From positions 992,001 to 1,056,000 of the forward strand of contig NZ_JABFNK010000005.1 in assembly GCF_020386975.1 (NCBI RefSeq): DNA of 64,000 nucleotides, in the 5' to 3' direction. Under the pieces are notes generated by a model. The model was not told where the DNA came from, did no database searches, and worked only from the letters and a program-made list of their open reading frames with translations. Source of the DNA: Thermococcus bergensis. GTDB lineage: Archaea; Methanobacteriota_B; Thermococci; Thermococcales; Thermococcaceae. Each line of letters begins with the position of its first letter. Position 1 is the first letter of the stretch. Below, one piece after another: positions 56,744 to 64,000 of this stretch. Both the position numbers and the translations under genes were made by a program.

Positions 56744-57385
56744 AATCATCTTTACCTTCGAGTCTATGGGTATGCTGTGTTCGCCAGTATTCTTTACAAA
56801 TTCTGAGGGAGCTTTAAGAACGGTTAGATTTAGCCTGTAGTGCCCTCTATAGCCGCTGACTCTCATGACCAGAAGATATTCAAAAAGCTCCGGGACGAAG
56901 AAAAGTCTCCTAAACTCGGAGATTAGGTTGAGTTCGTTTATCTCAAGGGCATTGTGAGAAAGCACCAGAAAGATGCCCTTCCTATCAACGATTTTTCTCA
57001 GCTCCAGCATGCCCTTTTTGTCTATTTCCTCGAGGACCCCAAAGTTTGATACAAAAACAAAGGAGTCATCACGAACCATCCCAAGTGCATCTAGGAGCTC
57101 TCCCAGGGTGTAAACCTTGCCCATTAAGATGTTCTCGCTTTTCTCCGAGAACTTGCTAAGCAGCTTTGTGGAAAACCCATTTGTGGGTTCGAGGTAGTAG
57201 GTCGGAATCTCCGAATTCAAAGCATTTGCAATCGATGAGTATTGAATCAGGTTTTGAGCGAGAGCATCGGTGGTTATAACCCCCGCTATGCTGCTGTTCT
57301 CTAATCCACCAACTAACGGGGTAAGCTCTTCAAGTAACTCAATGGCATTTTTTGGAGCATCACTTGGCTTGAAGAACATTGACAT
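56735..57385 (-). CDS. Unknown protein, RecA-fold-like
   Basis: 216 residues from ATG 57385. A TATA (AAATATAAATATG, about 57404-57418) about 27 bp upstream and no ribosome site suggest a leaderless transcript. Sequence alternates beta and helix: SSIAGVITTDALAQNLIQYSS, IPTYYLEPTNGFSTKLLSKF, DSFVFVSNFGVLEE, GIFLVLSHNALEIN, a pattern like a P-loop ATPase without Walker A. I cannot name it. Confidence 0.65.
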   Translation of the reverse strand: MSMFFKPSDAPKNAIELLEELTPLVGGLENSSIAGVITTDALAQNLIQYSSIANALNSEIPTYYLEPTNGFSTKLLSKFSEKSENILMGKVYTLGELLDALGMVRDDSFVFVSNFGVLEEIDKKGMLELRKIVDRKGIFLVLSHNALEINELNLISEFRRLFFVPELFEYLLVMRVSGYRGHYRLNLTVLKAPSEFVKNTGEHSIPIDSKVKMILE

Positions 57386-57485
57386 CAATAAAATTTTGAC
57401 ATCTTCATATTTATATTTTTTGTAGTGCTATCGATTAAGCGTCGCCTTCCGAAGCCATCTAGGAAAAGATCTCTGAGAACATGGT

Positions 57486-57502
57486 AAGCTTTTTATAATT
57501 TT
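57486..57502 (+). promoter_or_regulatory. TATA promoter of the surface-polysaccharide operon
   Basis: GTAAGCTTTTTATAATT about 35 bp before GTG 57530 on the plus strand. The adjoining 57419-57480 is unusually GC-rich with no gene. Confidence 0.55.
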
Positions 57503-57529
57503 TAATTCCACTGGATTTTGGTGGTAAGT

Positions 57530-58195
57530 GTGGCGAATAAGAAAGTCTTCATGCTAATAGCTGTAATAGCTCTTCTTGGCTTTGTAGCCAATTATTATAC
57601 TGACCACTATCTAGGGGGAGAAATCTACGAAGCTGCGAATGAAGGCTTCGATCTGGTCACAAAAGGGTTTAACGTCACTGTTTTCGTGGAAACTGTGGAC
57701 GGAAAAACTTTGGAAGGTGAGCTTTTTTCGGTTAGCGGATCAACAATTTACATTGTTAAGGACGGGAAAAGGCTCACCATAGGGGGCCCCTCTGCCACAA
57801 AGGAAGACATAATGGCGAAGCATATTGAAATTGAAGTAAAGGGAAACGTTTATGTTTACGAGCTCCCACCCATAACCGGAAAGTGCAGTGAAGTTATTGA
57901 GCAGCTCAAAGTAGATTCCTACTCCGAGCGCTTTTCCGGGATGATCTTTGTAAAGGGGCTTACCAACCCAATAGAGATAGGGAAGCTCAAATATGCCGTG
58001 GATTACCTTACTTATGGGTCAATTGATGTAAAGCAGTCCCTCCCTGATGGTGTGATTTTAACAGCCGGGATGGTACCAATTGGGATGTTGGAGGAATACA
58101 TTGGAGATAAGGAGATTTACCTGTACGGAACACTTTACGTGAACTCAGAAGAACGCAACTTGCCCTTCAAGCTATTAGAGGTGAAAACCCCATGA
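57530..58195 (+). CDS. Membrane-anchored protein of unknown function in a polysaccharide operon
   Basis: 221 residues from GTG 57530, five bases after GGTGG. One N-terminal membrane helix (KVFMLIAVIALLGFVANYY), then an exported beta domain (VTVFVETVDGKTLEGELFSVSGSTIYIV...) ending KLLEVKTP. No family recognised. Overlaps the next gene by 4 bp. Confidence 0.65.
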   Translation: MANKKVFMLIAVIALLGFVANYYTDHYLGGEIYEAANEGFDLVTKGFNVTVFVETVDGKTLEGELFSVSGSTIYIVKDGKRLTIGGPSATKEDIMAKHIEIEVKGNVYVYELPPITGKCSEVIEQLKVDSYSERFSGMIFVKGLTNPIEIGKLKYAVDYLTYGSIDVKQSLPDGVILTAGMVPIGMLEEYIGDKEIYLYGTLYVNSEERNLPFKLLEVKTP

Positions 58196-59181
58196 GACCA
58201 GGGCTCCCTCTCCTAATTCCCATCCTCTTCGTGACTTTCATAACTTTGGGAATTGCTTCATATAAGACTCTCTTAGTAGGCACACTTTTTGCAGCAGCTT
58301 TTTCTTATGGGGTTTTTAAAGGCGAAAAGATACCTTGGAAAGAGAGAGAATTCAAATTCATAAAAGAGGAACACTTAGTCTGGGCATTTTTAATCTCGCT
58401 ACTTTTGATCGTGCTTCAGATATTTATGATTAGAAGGGTGCCCCTTCTGGATTCGTCAGCCAGGCACTTATTAAATCCTCGCCTAACGGCTTTGACGTAC
58501 TTTTTGGGTGTTCCATCCAGTGTATATCTTTTTTCAAAAGGGAAGAAATACTCGCTTGCTTACCCGCTTCTCGTGGCATTATACGGGTACAGAACTCCAG
58601 TTTTGGTTAGTTTCTTGGCATTAGGAGCCGCTTATTCCGAGAGGAGAAGCTTTGATTTAAAGTATTTAGTATCTTTTTCGCTCCTAATTTTGGTCGGGCT
58701 TATTGGGATTGCTCTCTTGAGGGGAGATGCGATAAGCAGTCAGCTCATTAGAATCCAAGCTACGACATCTGTTTTAGACGTTATAATCGACAGAGCCCCC
58801 TGGCATGGCTTCTATCACGGCCACCTCCAGTGGGCGGGAATTAGGTCGTATTTCTTGGGCGGATATTCTCCAAGGTACTTAGTGGCTCGCTTTTTGTACG
58901 TCGAGACAGGTGTTTCAATAACCCCAACGCTTTTGGGGGGCATGTACCTGGATTTTGGGGTATTTTCAATTTTGGAGGGCTTTTTGCTCGGGATATATTA
59001 TGGCATGATAAGCAAAGCTGAGAGCCTCCTTTTGAAGGTAGTTTACTACACCACTCTTGCCTATGGCATCGTGGGCGTTGAAACGGGGGTTCTGGATTTA
59101 CCGGTTTATGTCTTCTTTTTCATAGGCTTCTACGCCCTGATACGGGGTAAATACTCCATAAGGGTGACGAGAGTTGGATAG
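58192..59181 (+). CDS. Wzy-like oligosaccharide repeat-unit polymerase
   Basis: 329 residues, about ten membrane helices: LPLLIPILFVTFITLGIASY, AFLISLLLIVLQIFMI, SLLILVGLIGIALLRGD. A large loop has FYHGHLQWAGIRSYFLGGYSPRYLVARFLYVETGVSITPTLLGGMYLDFG near 205-255, the pattern of O-antigen polymerase-type proteins. Probably polymerises surface glycans. Translationally coupled on both sides. Confidence 0.7.
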   Translation: MRPGLPLLIPILFVTFITLGIASYKTLLVGTLFAAAFSYGVFKGEKIPWKEREFKFIKEEHLVWAFLISLLLIVLQIFMIRRVPLLDSSARHLLNPRLTALTYFLGVPSSVYLFSKGKKYSLAYPLLVALYGYRTPVLVSFLALGAAYSERRSFDLKYLVSFSLLILVGLIGIALLRGDAISSQLIRIQATTSVLDVIIDRAPWHGFYHGHLQWAGIRSYFLGGYSPRYLVARFLYVETGVSITPTLLGGMYLDFGVFSILEGFLLGIYYGMISKAESLLLKVVYYTTLAYGIVGVETGVLDLPVYVFFFIGFYALIRGKYSIRVTRVG

Positions 59182-60250
59182 TGGCAGGATATTTGCCCTC
59201 TTTTTAGCCACTTACCTATCGCTTGCACTGCTTGGAAAGTTCATTTTTAGGGGTTACCTCGGTGAGTTTAGTTCAGGTGCGTTTTTCTATGCTCTAACAT
59301 TTTCTCTGGCAGTATTTTCGGGATACAGCATCGAAAATAGGTTTAACCTCCCATTCGAGAGGGCTTATGTTTACCTAATCCTTGGCATTATAGCCAGTTC
59401 AGCCGCGGGAATTTTTGGAGTTCTGGTCGCTTTAATCGTCCTCTTGGGAGGGGTGCATGTTCTAAGAGGGAGTACCGGCAGATATCACAAACACGCTTAC
59501 TATGTTGGGATAGCTTTGTTAGTTATACCCCCTCTTTTAGCGATGTGGAAGGGTGTGATTCCCATTCTAAACCCTCAGACGAGATACAGCAATTTAAAAG
59601 AACTTTACATCGCGTCTGCCCTTTTTGCGTCTTTGCTCATTGCATACCGGCCAAGCCTTATTGTTTTCCTCGTGGGGGAAGTTTTTGCAGTAATTTCAAC
59701 ATCCAGAACCAATGCCCTCATGATTTTTTTAGCCTACTTATTTAGGGCTGAGAAAAAGGAGCTCAAACGGCTCTTGGTAGTTGGTATCCCCCTGGTCGCT
59801 TTAGCATTTTTGGCACGCTTTTACGCAACGAAGAGCGTATACATCATTTGGAAGCTCGGCTTTGTCCAGAGCTTACTCTATAGAGCTGGATTCTCTTACA
59901 TGGTTTATGAGAAGCTTTTTTCACTGGGGATGCCATTTGGAAAATTTGAACTTCTTCTCCTCAATCCAAGTGCCCGAGAATACGTCGCAGCGCTTTTTGG
60001 CAAGGTGAACAACTACACGTATACAATTTTTGGACAACCTGCATATGATTTTGGCATTTTTGGGCTTTTTGAAGCCTTCCTTGTTGGGTTGGCATTGAAA
60101 GATTCGGAAAAGATGCCTATGTTTAGAGCTCTCAGCTTGACCTTTTTAATCCTAGCAATTGAAAATGGCTTTGACGCTTTGAACTTTGGTATTTTAATGG
60201 GCTCAGCTTACTTTGCTACTGTTGGAGGGATGAGAAATGCAGGTCAATAA
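59174..60250 (+). CDS. Second Wzy-like integral membrane protein
   Basis: 358 residues. TTG 59174 is six bases after GGGTGA, the best start; it overlaps the previous gene by 8 bp. About eleven membrane helices; VFAVISTSRTNALMIFLAYLFRAEKK near 175-200 and FGKVNNYTYTIFGQPAYDFGIFGLFEAF near 275-305 parallel the loops of the preceding protein, so it looks like a divergent paralogue. Role inferred from place in the operon. Confidence 0.68.
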   Translation: MDSGRIFALFLATYLSLALLGKFIFRGYLGEFSSGAFFYALTFSLAVFSGYSIENRFNLPFERAYVYLILGIIASSAAGIFGVLVALIVLLGGVHVLRGSTGRYHKHAYYVGIALLVIPPLLAMWKGVIPILNPQTRYSNLKELYIASALFASLLIAYRPSLIVFLVGEVFAVISTSRTNALMIFLAYLFRAEKKELKRLLVVGIPLVALAFLARFYATKSVYIIWKLGFVQSLLYRAGFSYMVYEKLFSLGMPFGKFELLLLNPSAREYVAALFGKVNNYTYTIFGQPAYDFGIFGLFEAFLVGLALKDSEKMPMFRALSLTFLILAIENGFDALNFGILMGSAYFATVGGMRNAGQ

Positions 60251-61673
60251 AATAAAGGATATCGCTGGAAGCAGGGTGATTTTGGCTTCTATATTTCTAC
60301 TGGCGTTGTGTTTGGGCTTACTTCTCAAGCCCCCCAAGTTGAGTATAACCTACGATGAGGGCCTATACATTAACGTTGCAAGAAACCTCGCAAAAAGCCC
60401 CTCAAACTTTACGTACCAGGGAGTTTACATGATGTACCGCCCTCCTCTGTACCCCTATACGCTCTCCATATTCTATCGCATTTTTGGTTACGAATATCAT
60501 TTAGAGATAGCAAGAACAGTTTCTGCAGTTTTCTACGCCTTAACCGCCGCGCTAGTGTATATATTTACAGTGGAGCTTTTTAAGGACCAGAAAAAGGGTG
60601 TGGTTGCAAGCCTATTTTATATCCTGAATCCATTGAGCTTCACAATGTCAAATAGAGCTTTAGTTCACAGCGAATTTTCGTTCTTCTATACCTTGGCAGT
60701 ATTTTTGTTATACAAAGGGTATAGAGATGGAAACGCCAAAATGCTCTACGCATCATTTGTATCCGCGGGCCTGGCGATTTTAACCCGCTATACAGGGCTT
60801 TCAATAATCGGGGTCTTTATAGCGTATCTGTACTTGGTCTCCCACTGGGACTGGCTCAAGAAAAAAGAAACTTACGTAGGATTTGCACTCTTAGCTTTAA
60901 CTCTCGCACCTTGGCTGTATTTGGGCCATCTCTACTATGGAGGGGCCCTTAGGCCATTTTCAATTGCAACGAGGGTCATTACACTGGATACACCGGTTTC
61001 AGCATTTGAATACCTCAGCTGGGTTCTAGAAACCCTTGGAATTCCACTTGCAATACTAATCCTTTTAGGGTTTGGAAGCCTTGAAAAAGACAATGTAGGA
61101 TGGTTAGTAATTAGCTGGGGAGCCGTTGGTCTTGCGGGAATATTGACCGTTACACACAAAGAAGTGAGATTTTTGACTTTCTTAATGCCTCTTGCGGGAA
61201 TACTCTGTGCACAGGGAGCTTTCTTAGCTAGCGAGCTATTTTCCAAATATGTCCCATCTCAAAATAGATTCAAAAAGGTCTTTTTAGTCATTGTTATAGG
61301 GATCACCCTTGCGTCATCTACCTATCACTCGCTTCAATATAAACAAGCATGGGACGGTCAGTACCTTGAGGAAGGAAGGACTTTTCAATATGCCAGCGAG
61401 AACTTCAGTCCAAGAGTCATTGGAGTAAGTCCGAGGCTTTACATGCTGGCTGGTTATTACTTCCCTGAAGCAAAGGTCTATCAGCTGCTCCCAACGGACC
61501 ACATAAAAACCAGCATTAGGGAGGGCAAGTTTGATTTGATTGTGTGGCAGTATAAAACTAACATAGACAAGATCATGCTGGAAGACATAGAGGAGTCTGG
61601 CAAATACAAACTCGTCAAAGAATTTAGCAACGGGAGAATAAAAGTTTTTGCAGCATATGGCTTTCTCCAATGA
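60237..61673 (+). CDS. Membrane glycosyltransferase, family 39/PMT-like
   Basis: 478 residues. ATG 60237 in GGAGGGATGAGAA context, overlapping the previous gene by 14 bp. Early loop SITYDEGLYINVARNL with Asp-Glu (near 37) and YRPPLYPYTLSIFYRIFG (near 67) are the GT39/ArnT marks; about ten membrane helices follow, then an exported tail (about 365-478). Uses polyprenyl-phosphate sugar. Last gene of the polysaccharide operon. Confidence 0.82.
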   Translation: MQVNKIKDIAGSRVILASIFLLALCLGLLLKPPKLSITYDEGLYINVARNLAKSPSNFTYQGVYMMYRPPLYPYTLSIFYRIFGYEYHLEIARTVSAVFYALTAALVYIFTVELFKDQKKGVVASLFYILNPLSFTMSNRALVHSEFSFFYTLAVFLLYKGYRDGNAKMLYASFVSAGLAILTRYTGLSIIGVFIAYLYLVSHWDWLKKKETYVGFALLALTLAPWLYLGHLYYGGALRPFSIATRVITLDTPVSAFEYLSWVLETLGIPLAILILLGFGSLEKDNVGWLVISWGAVGLAGILTVTHKEVRFLTFLMPLAGILCAQGAFLASELFSKYVPSQNRFKKVFLVIVIGITLASSTYHSLQYKQAWDGQYLEEGRTFQYASENFSPRVIGVSPRLYMLAGYYFPEAKVYQLLPTDHIKTSIREGKFDLIVWQYKTNIDKIMLEDIEESGKYKLVKEFSNGRIKVFAAYGFLQ

Positions 61674-61787
61674 GCAAGACATTAAAATCTTTACTTTTTA
61701 ATTTTTCTGTCCTTCCAAAAGGGCAAATGACAACCCGCAAATTATAAATTTCCATAATAAGACAACTCGGGATGAGGGAGGTCAATG

Positions 61788-62732
61788 ATGAAGAACAAGC
61801 TAATTGTGGTCACCGGAGGGGCAGGGTTCATAGGCTCTCACATAGCTGAAGAACTCAGCAAAGAAAACGAGGTAATAGTGATAGACAACCTTTATTCCGG
61901 TAAAGTTGAGAATGTTCCGCCAAATGTGAAGTTCATTCAAGCGGATATAAGGGACTATCATAGCATAGCGGAGCTAATCTCCCAAGCTGATTACGTTTTT
62001 CATGAAGCAGCTTTAGTCAGCGTTGTTGAGAGCGTAGAGAAGCCAATTCTCACAGAGGAGATAAACGTTCTTGGCACTTTAAACATTTTAAAAGCCCTGA
62101 GTGAGGGGCATGGAAAGCTGATATTTGCTTCATCTGCCGCAGTTTATGGAGACAACCAGAACCTTCCACTCAAAGAGAGCGAAAACCCTAAACCCTTGTC
62201 CCCATACGGTGTGACGAAGATAACCGGAGAATACTACTGTAAGGTCTTTTACGAGCTTTATGGAATCCCAACCGTAAGCCTGAGGTACTTCAATGTCTTT
62301 GGAGAGAGGCAGGGTTACAATCAATATGCCGGTGTAATAAGCATCTTCATAAACAGGGCCCTTAGAGAGGAACCATTAATAATCTACGGCGATGGAAAGC
62401 AGACAAGAGACTTTATTTACGTGAAAGATGTTGTAAAAGCAAACATCCTTGCTGCCGAAAGCAGTAAGGCAAATGGAAAGGTCTTCAACGTTGCTAGAGG
62501 AGAGCGAACCACAATACTTGAACTTGCGCTCAAAATTATCGATGCCACGAATTCTTCAAGCTCAATTGTCTTTGATAAGCCAAGACCCGGCGATATAAGA
62601 CACAGCCAGGCAGATATAAGCGAAATCAGAAAACTTGGTTTCAAGCCGGAGTATTCACTTGAAGACGGGCTATCGAGAACAATTGAGTGGTATAGGGGAA
62701 AAGTCAATGAGGAAAGTAGTCCTCACCTCTGA
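61788..62732 (+). CDS. NAD-dependent sugar-nucleotide epimerase (UDP-glucose 4-epimerase-like)
   Basis: 314 residues from ATG 61788 (GGAGGTC five bases before; ATG 61785 is too near). Rossmann start VVTGGAGFIGSHIAEEL, DNLYSG, Ser in FASSAAVYGD near 117 and Y-x3-K in SPYGVTKITGEYY near 141. The KDVVKANILAAE and GKVFNVARGE parts are GalE-like. Supplies UDP-sugars for the nearby glycan genes. TATA AAATTATAAATTT near 61737. Confidence 0.88.
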   Translation: MKNKLIVVTGGAGFIGSHIAEELSKENEVIVIDNLYSGKVENVPPNVKFIQADIRDYHSIAELISQADYVFHEAALVSVVESVEKPILTEEINVLGTLNILKALSEGHGKLIFASSAAVYGDNQNLPLKESENPKPLSPYGVTKITGEYYCKVFYELYGIPTVSLRYFNVFGERQGYNQYAGVISIFINRALREEPLIIYGDGKQTRDFIYVKDVVKANILAAESSKANGKVFNVARGERTTILELALKIIDATNSSSSIVFDKPRPGDIRHSQADISEIRKLGFKPEYSLEDGLSRTIEWYRGKVNEESSPHL

Positions 62733-62895
62733 TTCCAGGCTTTCATTTTTGAAGAGAAAAACAAAAAGCTCGTACGGCCTTTTTCTGAAATTTTGCAGAT
62801 AGCTAGCACTTGATATTCCATTCTGACCGGATATAAAAGAAGAAATTGAGTTTGAGGCCACTCCAATGGAAGAAGCTACTCCTTGGGGACTTTGA
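62707..62895 (+). pseudogene. Degenerate gene remnant downstream of the epimerase
   Basis: A frame beginning ATG 62707 (AGGGG before it), overlapping the epimerase end by 26 bp. It reads MRKVVLTSDSRLSFLKRK... with in-frame stops at 62800 and 62824, then [22 protein letters not shown] and TGA at 62895. Both ends look coding and share one frame, which is unlikely by chance in non-coding DNA. Looks like an old gene with a large internal deletion. The last 20 bp lie in the prefoldin gene. Confidence 0.4.
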
Positions 62896-63319
62896 AGCTC
62901 ATTGCCTGCTTTTGCTGCAACTCTTGGGCTTTTTGAGCAAGATCCTGGAGCTTGTGCTGTATCTGATGCAGTGCCTCCTGAGTCTTGGCGATGGCACTTT
63001 CGTATTCTTTAATTCTTTCATCAAGGTAAGTTATAGCTTCATCCAAGCTCTTCTCAATCGCATAACCGGAACCAACGCTAACTATGGCATTGTGCTTGTC
63101 TTCTATCCTTCCCTTTAAGAACGAACCAGCCCCTATTGGAACTAAGATTTCAGGATTCTCTTCTTCAACGTTCTTTAAGCTCTCAAGGGTTTCCTTCACT
63201 GCCTGAAACTCGTTCCTCCCAAGGGTTAAAAGTTCAAGGTTCTGAGCTAAAAGCTCTGCCTGGGCCTGTAAAAGCTGATACTCATAAGCCAGCCTCTCAA
63301 GTTGTTCCCTGTTTTCCAT
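62876..63319 (-). CDS. pfdA: Prefoldin alpha subunit
   Basis: 147 residues from ATG 63319 (GGTGATGGGA). Two long coiled coils (1-52 and 90-140) around a beta hairpin ([38 protein letters not shown]) as in PfdA. Forms the alpha2beta4 jellyfish that passes unfolded proteins to the thermosome. Confidence 0.93.
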   Translation of the reverse strand: MENREQLERLAYEYQLLQAQAELLAQNLELLTLGRNEFQAVKETLESLKNVEEENPEILVPIGAGSFLKGRIEDKHNAIVSVGSGYAIEKSLDEAITYLDERIKEYESAIAKTQEALHQIQHKLQDLAQKAQELQQKQAMSFKVPKE

Positions 63320-63383
63320 TCCCATCACCAAAAAAGAGTAACTGAAGAAGTTTTTAAGGGTGTTGGTTAAAAAAGATAAAATA

Positions 63384-63620
63384 TCAAGCGAGTTCCAGGC
63401 TGAGTCTTCTAACCACTATGTCCTCAGCTTCTTCCGGCTTTATCTCTTCAATGCCCTGTATGTATATTTTTGACCTCTTAACGCGGTGCTTGCTTCCGAT
63501 TTCTGAAAGGACGAGCTCTTTGACGTCTTCTGGCTTTAGAGCCCTGTACTCCTTGGTAAACTTGAACTTCTTTCCGTTCTTTTCGAAGATTCCATTAACT
63601 CTGAACACCTTAACTTCCAT
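63384..63620 (-). CDS. rplX: 50S ribosomal protein L18Ae (LX)
   Basis: 78 residues, [26 protein letters not shown] followed by [22 protein letters not shown], family of archaeal L18ae/LX. 6 bp after aIF6, same transcript; prefoldin alpha follows at 64 bp. Confidence 0.93.
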   Translation of the reverse strand: MEVKVFRVNGIFEKNGKKFKFTKEYRALKPEDVKELVLSEIGSKHRVKRSKIYIQGIEEIKPEEAEDIVVRRLSLELA

Positions 63621-63626
63621 TGTCCC

Positions 63627-64000
63627 TCACCCCAAAAACCCTAACGCTTCTTCAATCTTAACAATCTCAGGACCCGTTGTAAGGTGGCCAACTACAACAC
63701 CAAAGGAGTTTGCAATCATGCATGAGCCCACAAAGGGGACACCCATGTTAGCGGTTCCAACATAAATATCAACCTTAAATAGGTCTCTAAGCCATTCAAG
63801 TTCTTCGTCAGTTGCCTCGGGGTGAACAAGACCTCCTTTGTTTGTAACAACCCCGACGCTTCCAACGGCGTGGTAGCTAGCTATTATGCCCCTCTCAACT
63901 TCGACATCAAAGATATCTTCAAACTGCTTTGCTTCTTCCCTCGTAAACTTCGAGCTTATCAAAGCAGCTTTATCGTTCACAAGTATAAGGTTTCCAAAGG
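63627..64000 (-). CDS. Translation initiation factor aIF6, C-terminal half
   Basis: The frame enters from the right edge (GNLILVNDKAALIS) and ends at 63627. About 124 residues of the roughly 228-residue anti-association factor: two of the five alpha/beta repeats, with GIIASYHAVGSVGVVTNKGGLVHPEATDEELEWL. Prevents 50S-30S joining. The start is outside the window. Confidence 0.92.
   Translation of the reverse strand, partial: FGNLILVNDKAALISSKFTREEAKQFEDIFDVEVERGIIASYHAVGSVGVVTNKGGLVHPEATDEELEWLRDLFKVDIYVGTANMGVPFVGSCMIANSFGVVVGHLTTGPEIVKIEEALGFLG

Noticed and set aside
57419-57485. GC-rich stretch considered as a C/D or H/ACA RNA
   Set aside because: No C box is present, and the fold needed for an H/ACA guide with ACA is not convincing by eye.

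Overview
The window is from a hyperthermophilic archaeon of the order Thermococcales, most likely a Thermococcus. Evidence: AT-rich sequence with BRE/TATA promoters (TTTATAA or TTTAAAA types), GGTGAT/GGAGG ribosome sites, archaeal genes throughout (topoisomerase VI, aIF1A, aIF6, L18Ae, S3Ae, Pcc1 of KEOPS, GAN nuclease, ADP-forming acetyl-CoA synthetase beta, archaeal MptA, GH57 branching enzyme), C/D box guide RNAs with 12-nt guides, and a glutamate dehydrogenase whose sequence resembles, from memory, the T. litoralis/P. furiosus enzymes.

Layout. 1-7.5 kb: GNAT tail, NadM, a frameshifted SAM hydroxide adenosyltransferase, a lipoprotein/Trm56/archaetidylinositol-phosphate synthase operon, a HAD protein, two ASCH proteins, and a tiny pilin-like gene with its prepilin peptidase. 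7.5-14.2 kb: phosphatase, PIMT, zinc protein, membrane winged-helix regulator, PAPS-reductase/ferredoxin fusion, tRNA-Lys(UUU), DUF4139 surface protein. 14.2-22.3 kb: AcdB, MptA, and a long leftward run aIF1A-RIO1-KH-Top6B-Top6A-DUF530-HTH. 22.4-29.7 kb is the mobile-element zone: one IS trims the 3' end of a kinase-like gene, an IS6-type element sits beside a C/D RNA, and an IS982-type element splits an NSS transporter. 29.7-39.9 kb: MetS-like peptide, PII-like protein, GH57 branching enzyme, RqcH plus a coupled partner, radical SAM protein, IleS. 40.0-42.1 kb: two more copies of the first IS bracketing a MITE-like repeat, then tRNA-Lys(CUU). 42.2-47.3 kb: BlaI-type repressor with M48 protease, dCMP deaminase, HAD-glycosyltransferase fusion, GlcNAc-1-P transferase, solitary Cas6. 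47.5-51.4 kb: S15-GAN-Pcc1-S3Ae-THUMP/SPOUT run. 51.4-64 kb: small regulators and hydrolases, BioY with its ECF energizing module, a surface-polysaccharide operon, then prefoldin alpha, L18Ae and aIF6.

The points most worth a second look: two unrelated IS families in this window are both split by a -1 shift at a seven-A run followed by G, in one family conserved in all three copies and followed by a hairpin; the NSS transporter is restored exactly in frame when the IS982 element and one target duplication are removed; two copies of the 869-bp IS lie directly upstream of BRE/TATA promoters; four C/D box RNAs sit in tight intergenic gaps; several conserved proteins of unknown function are overlapped with well-known partners (RqcH, Top6A). 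I saw no CRISPR array, rRNA, prophage or replication origin.
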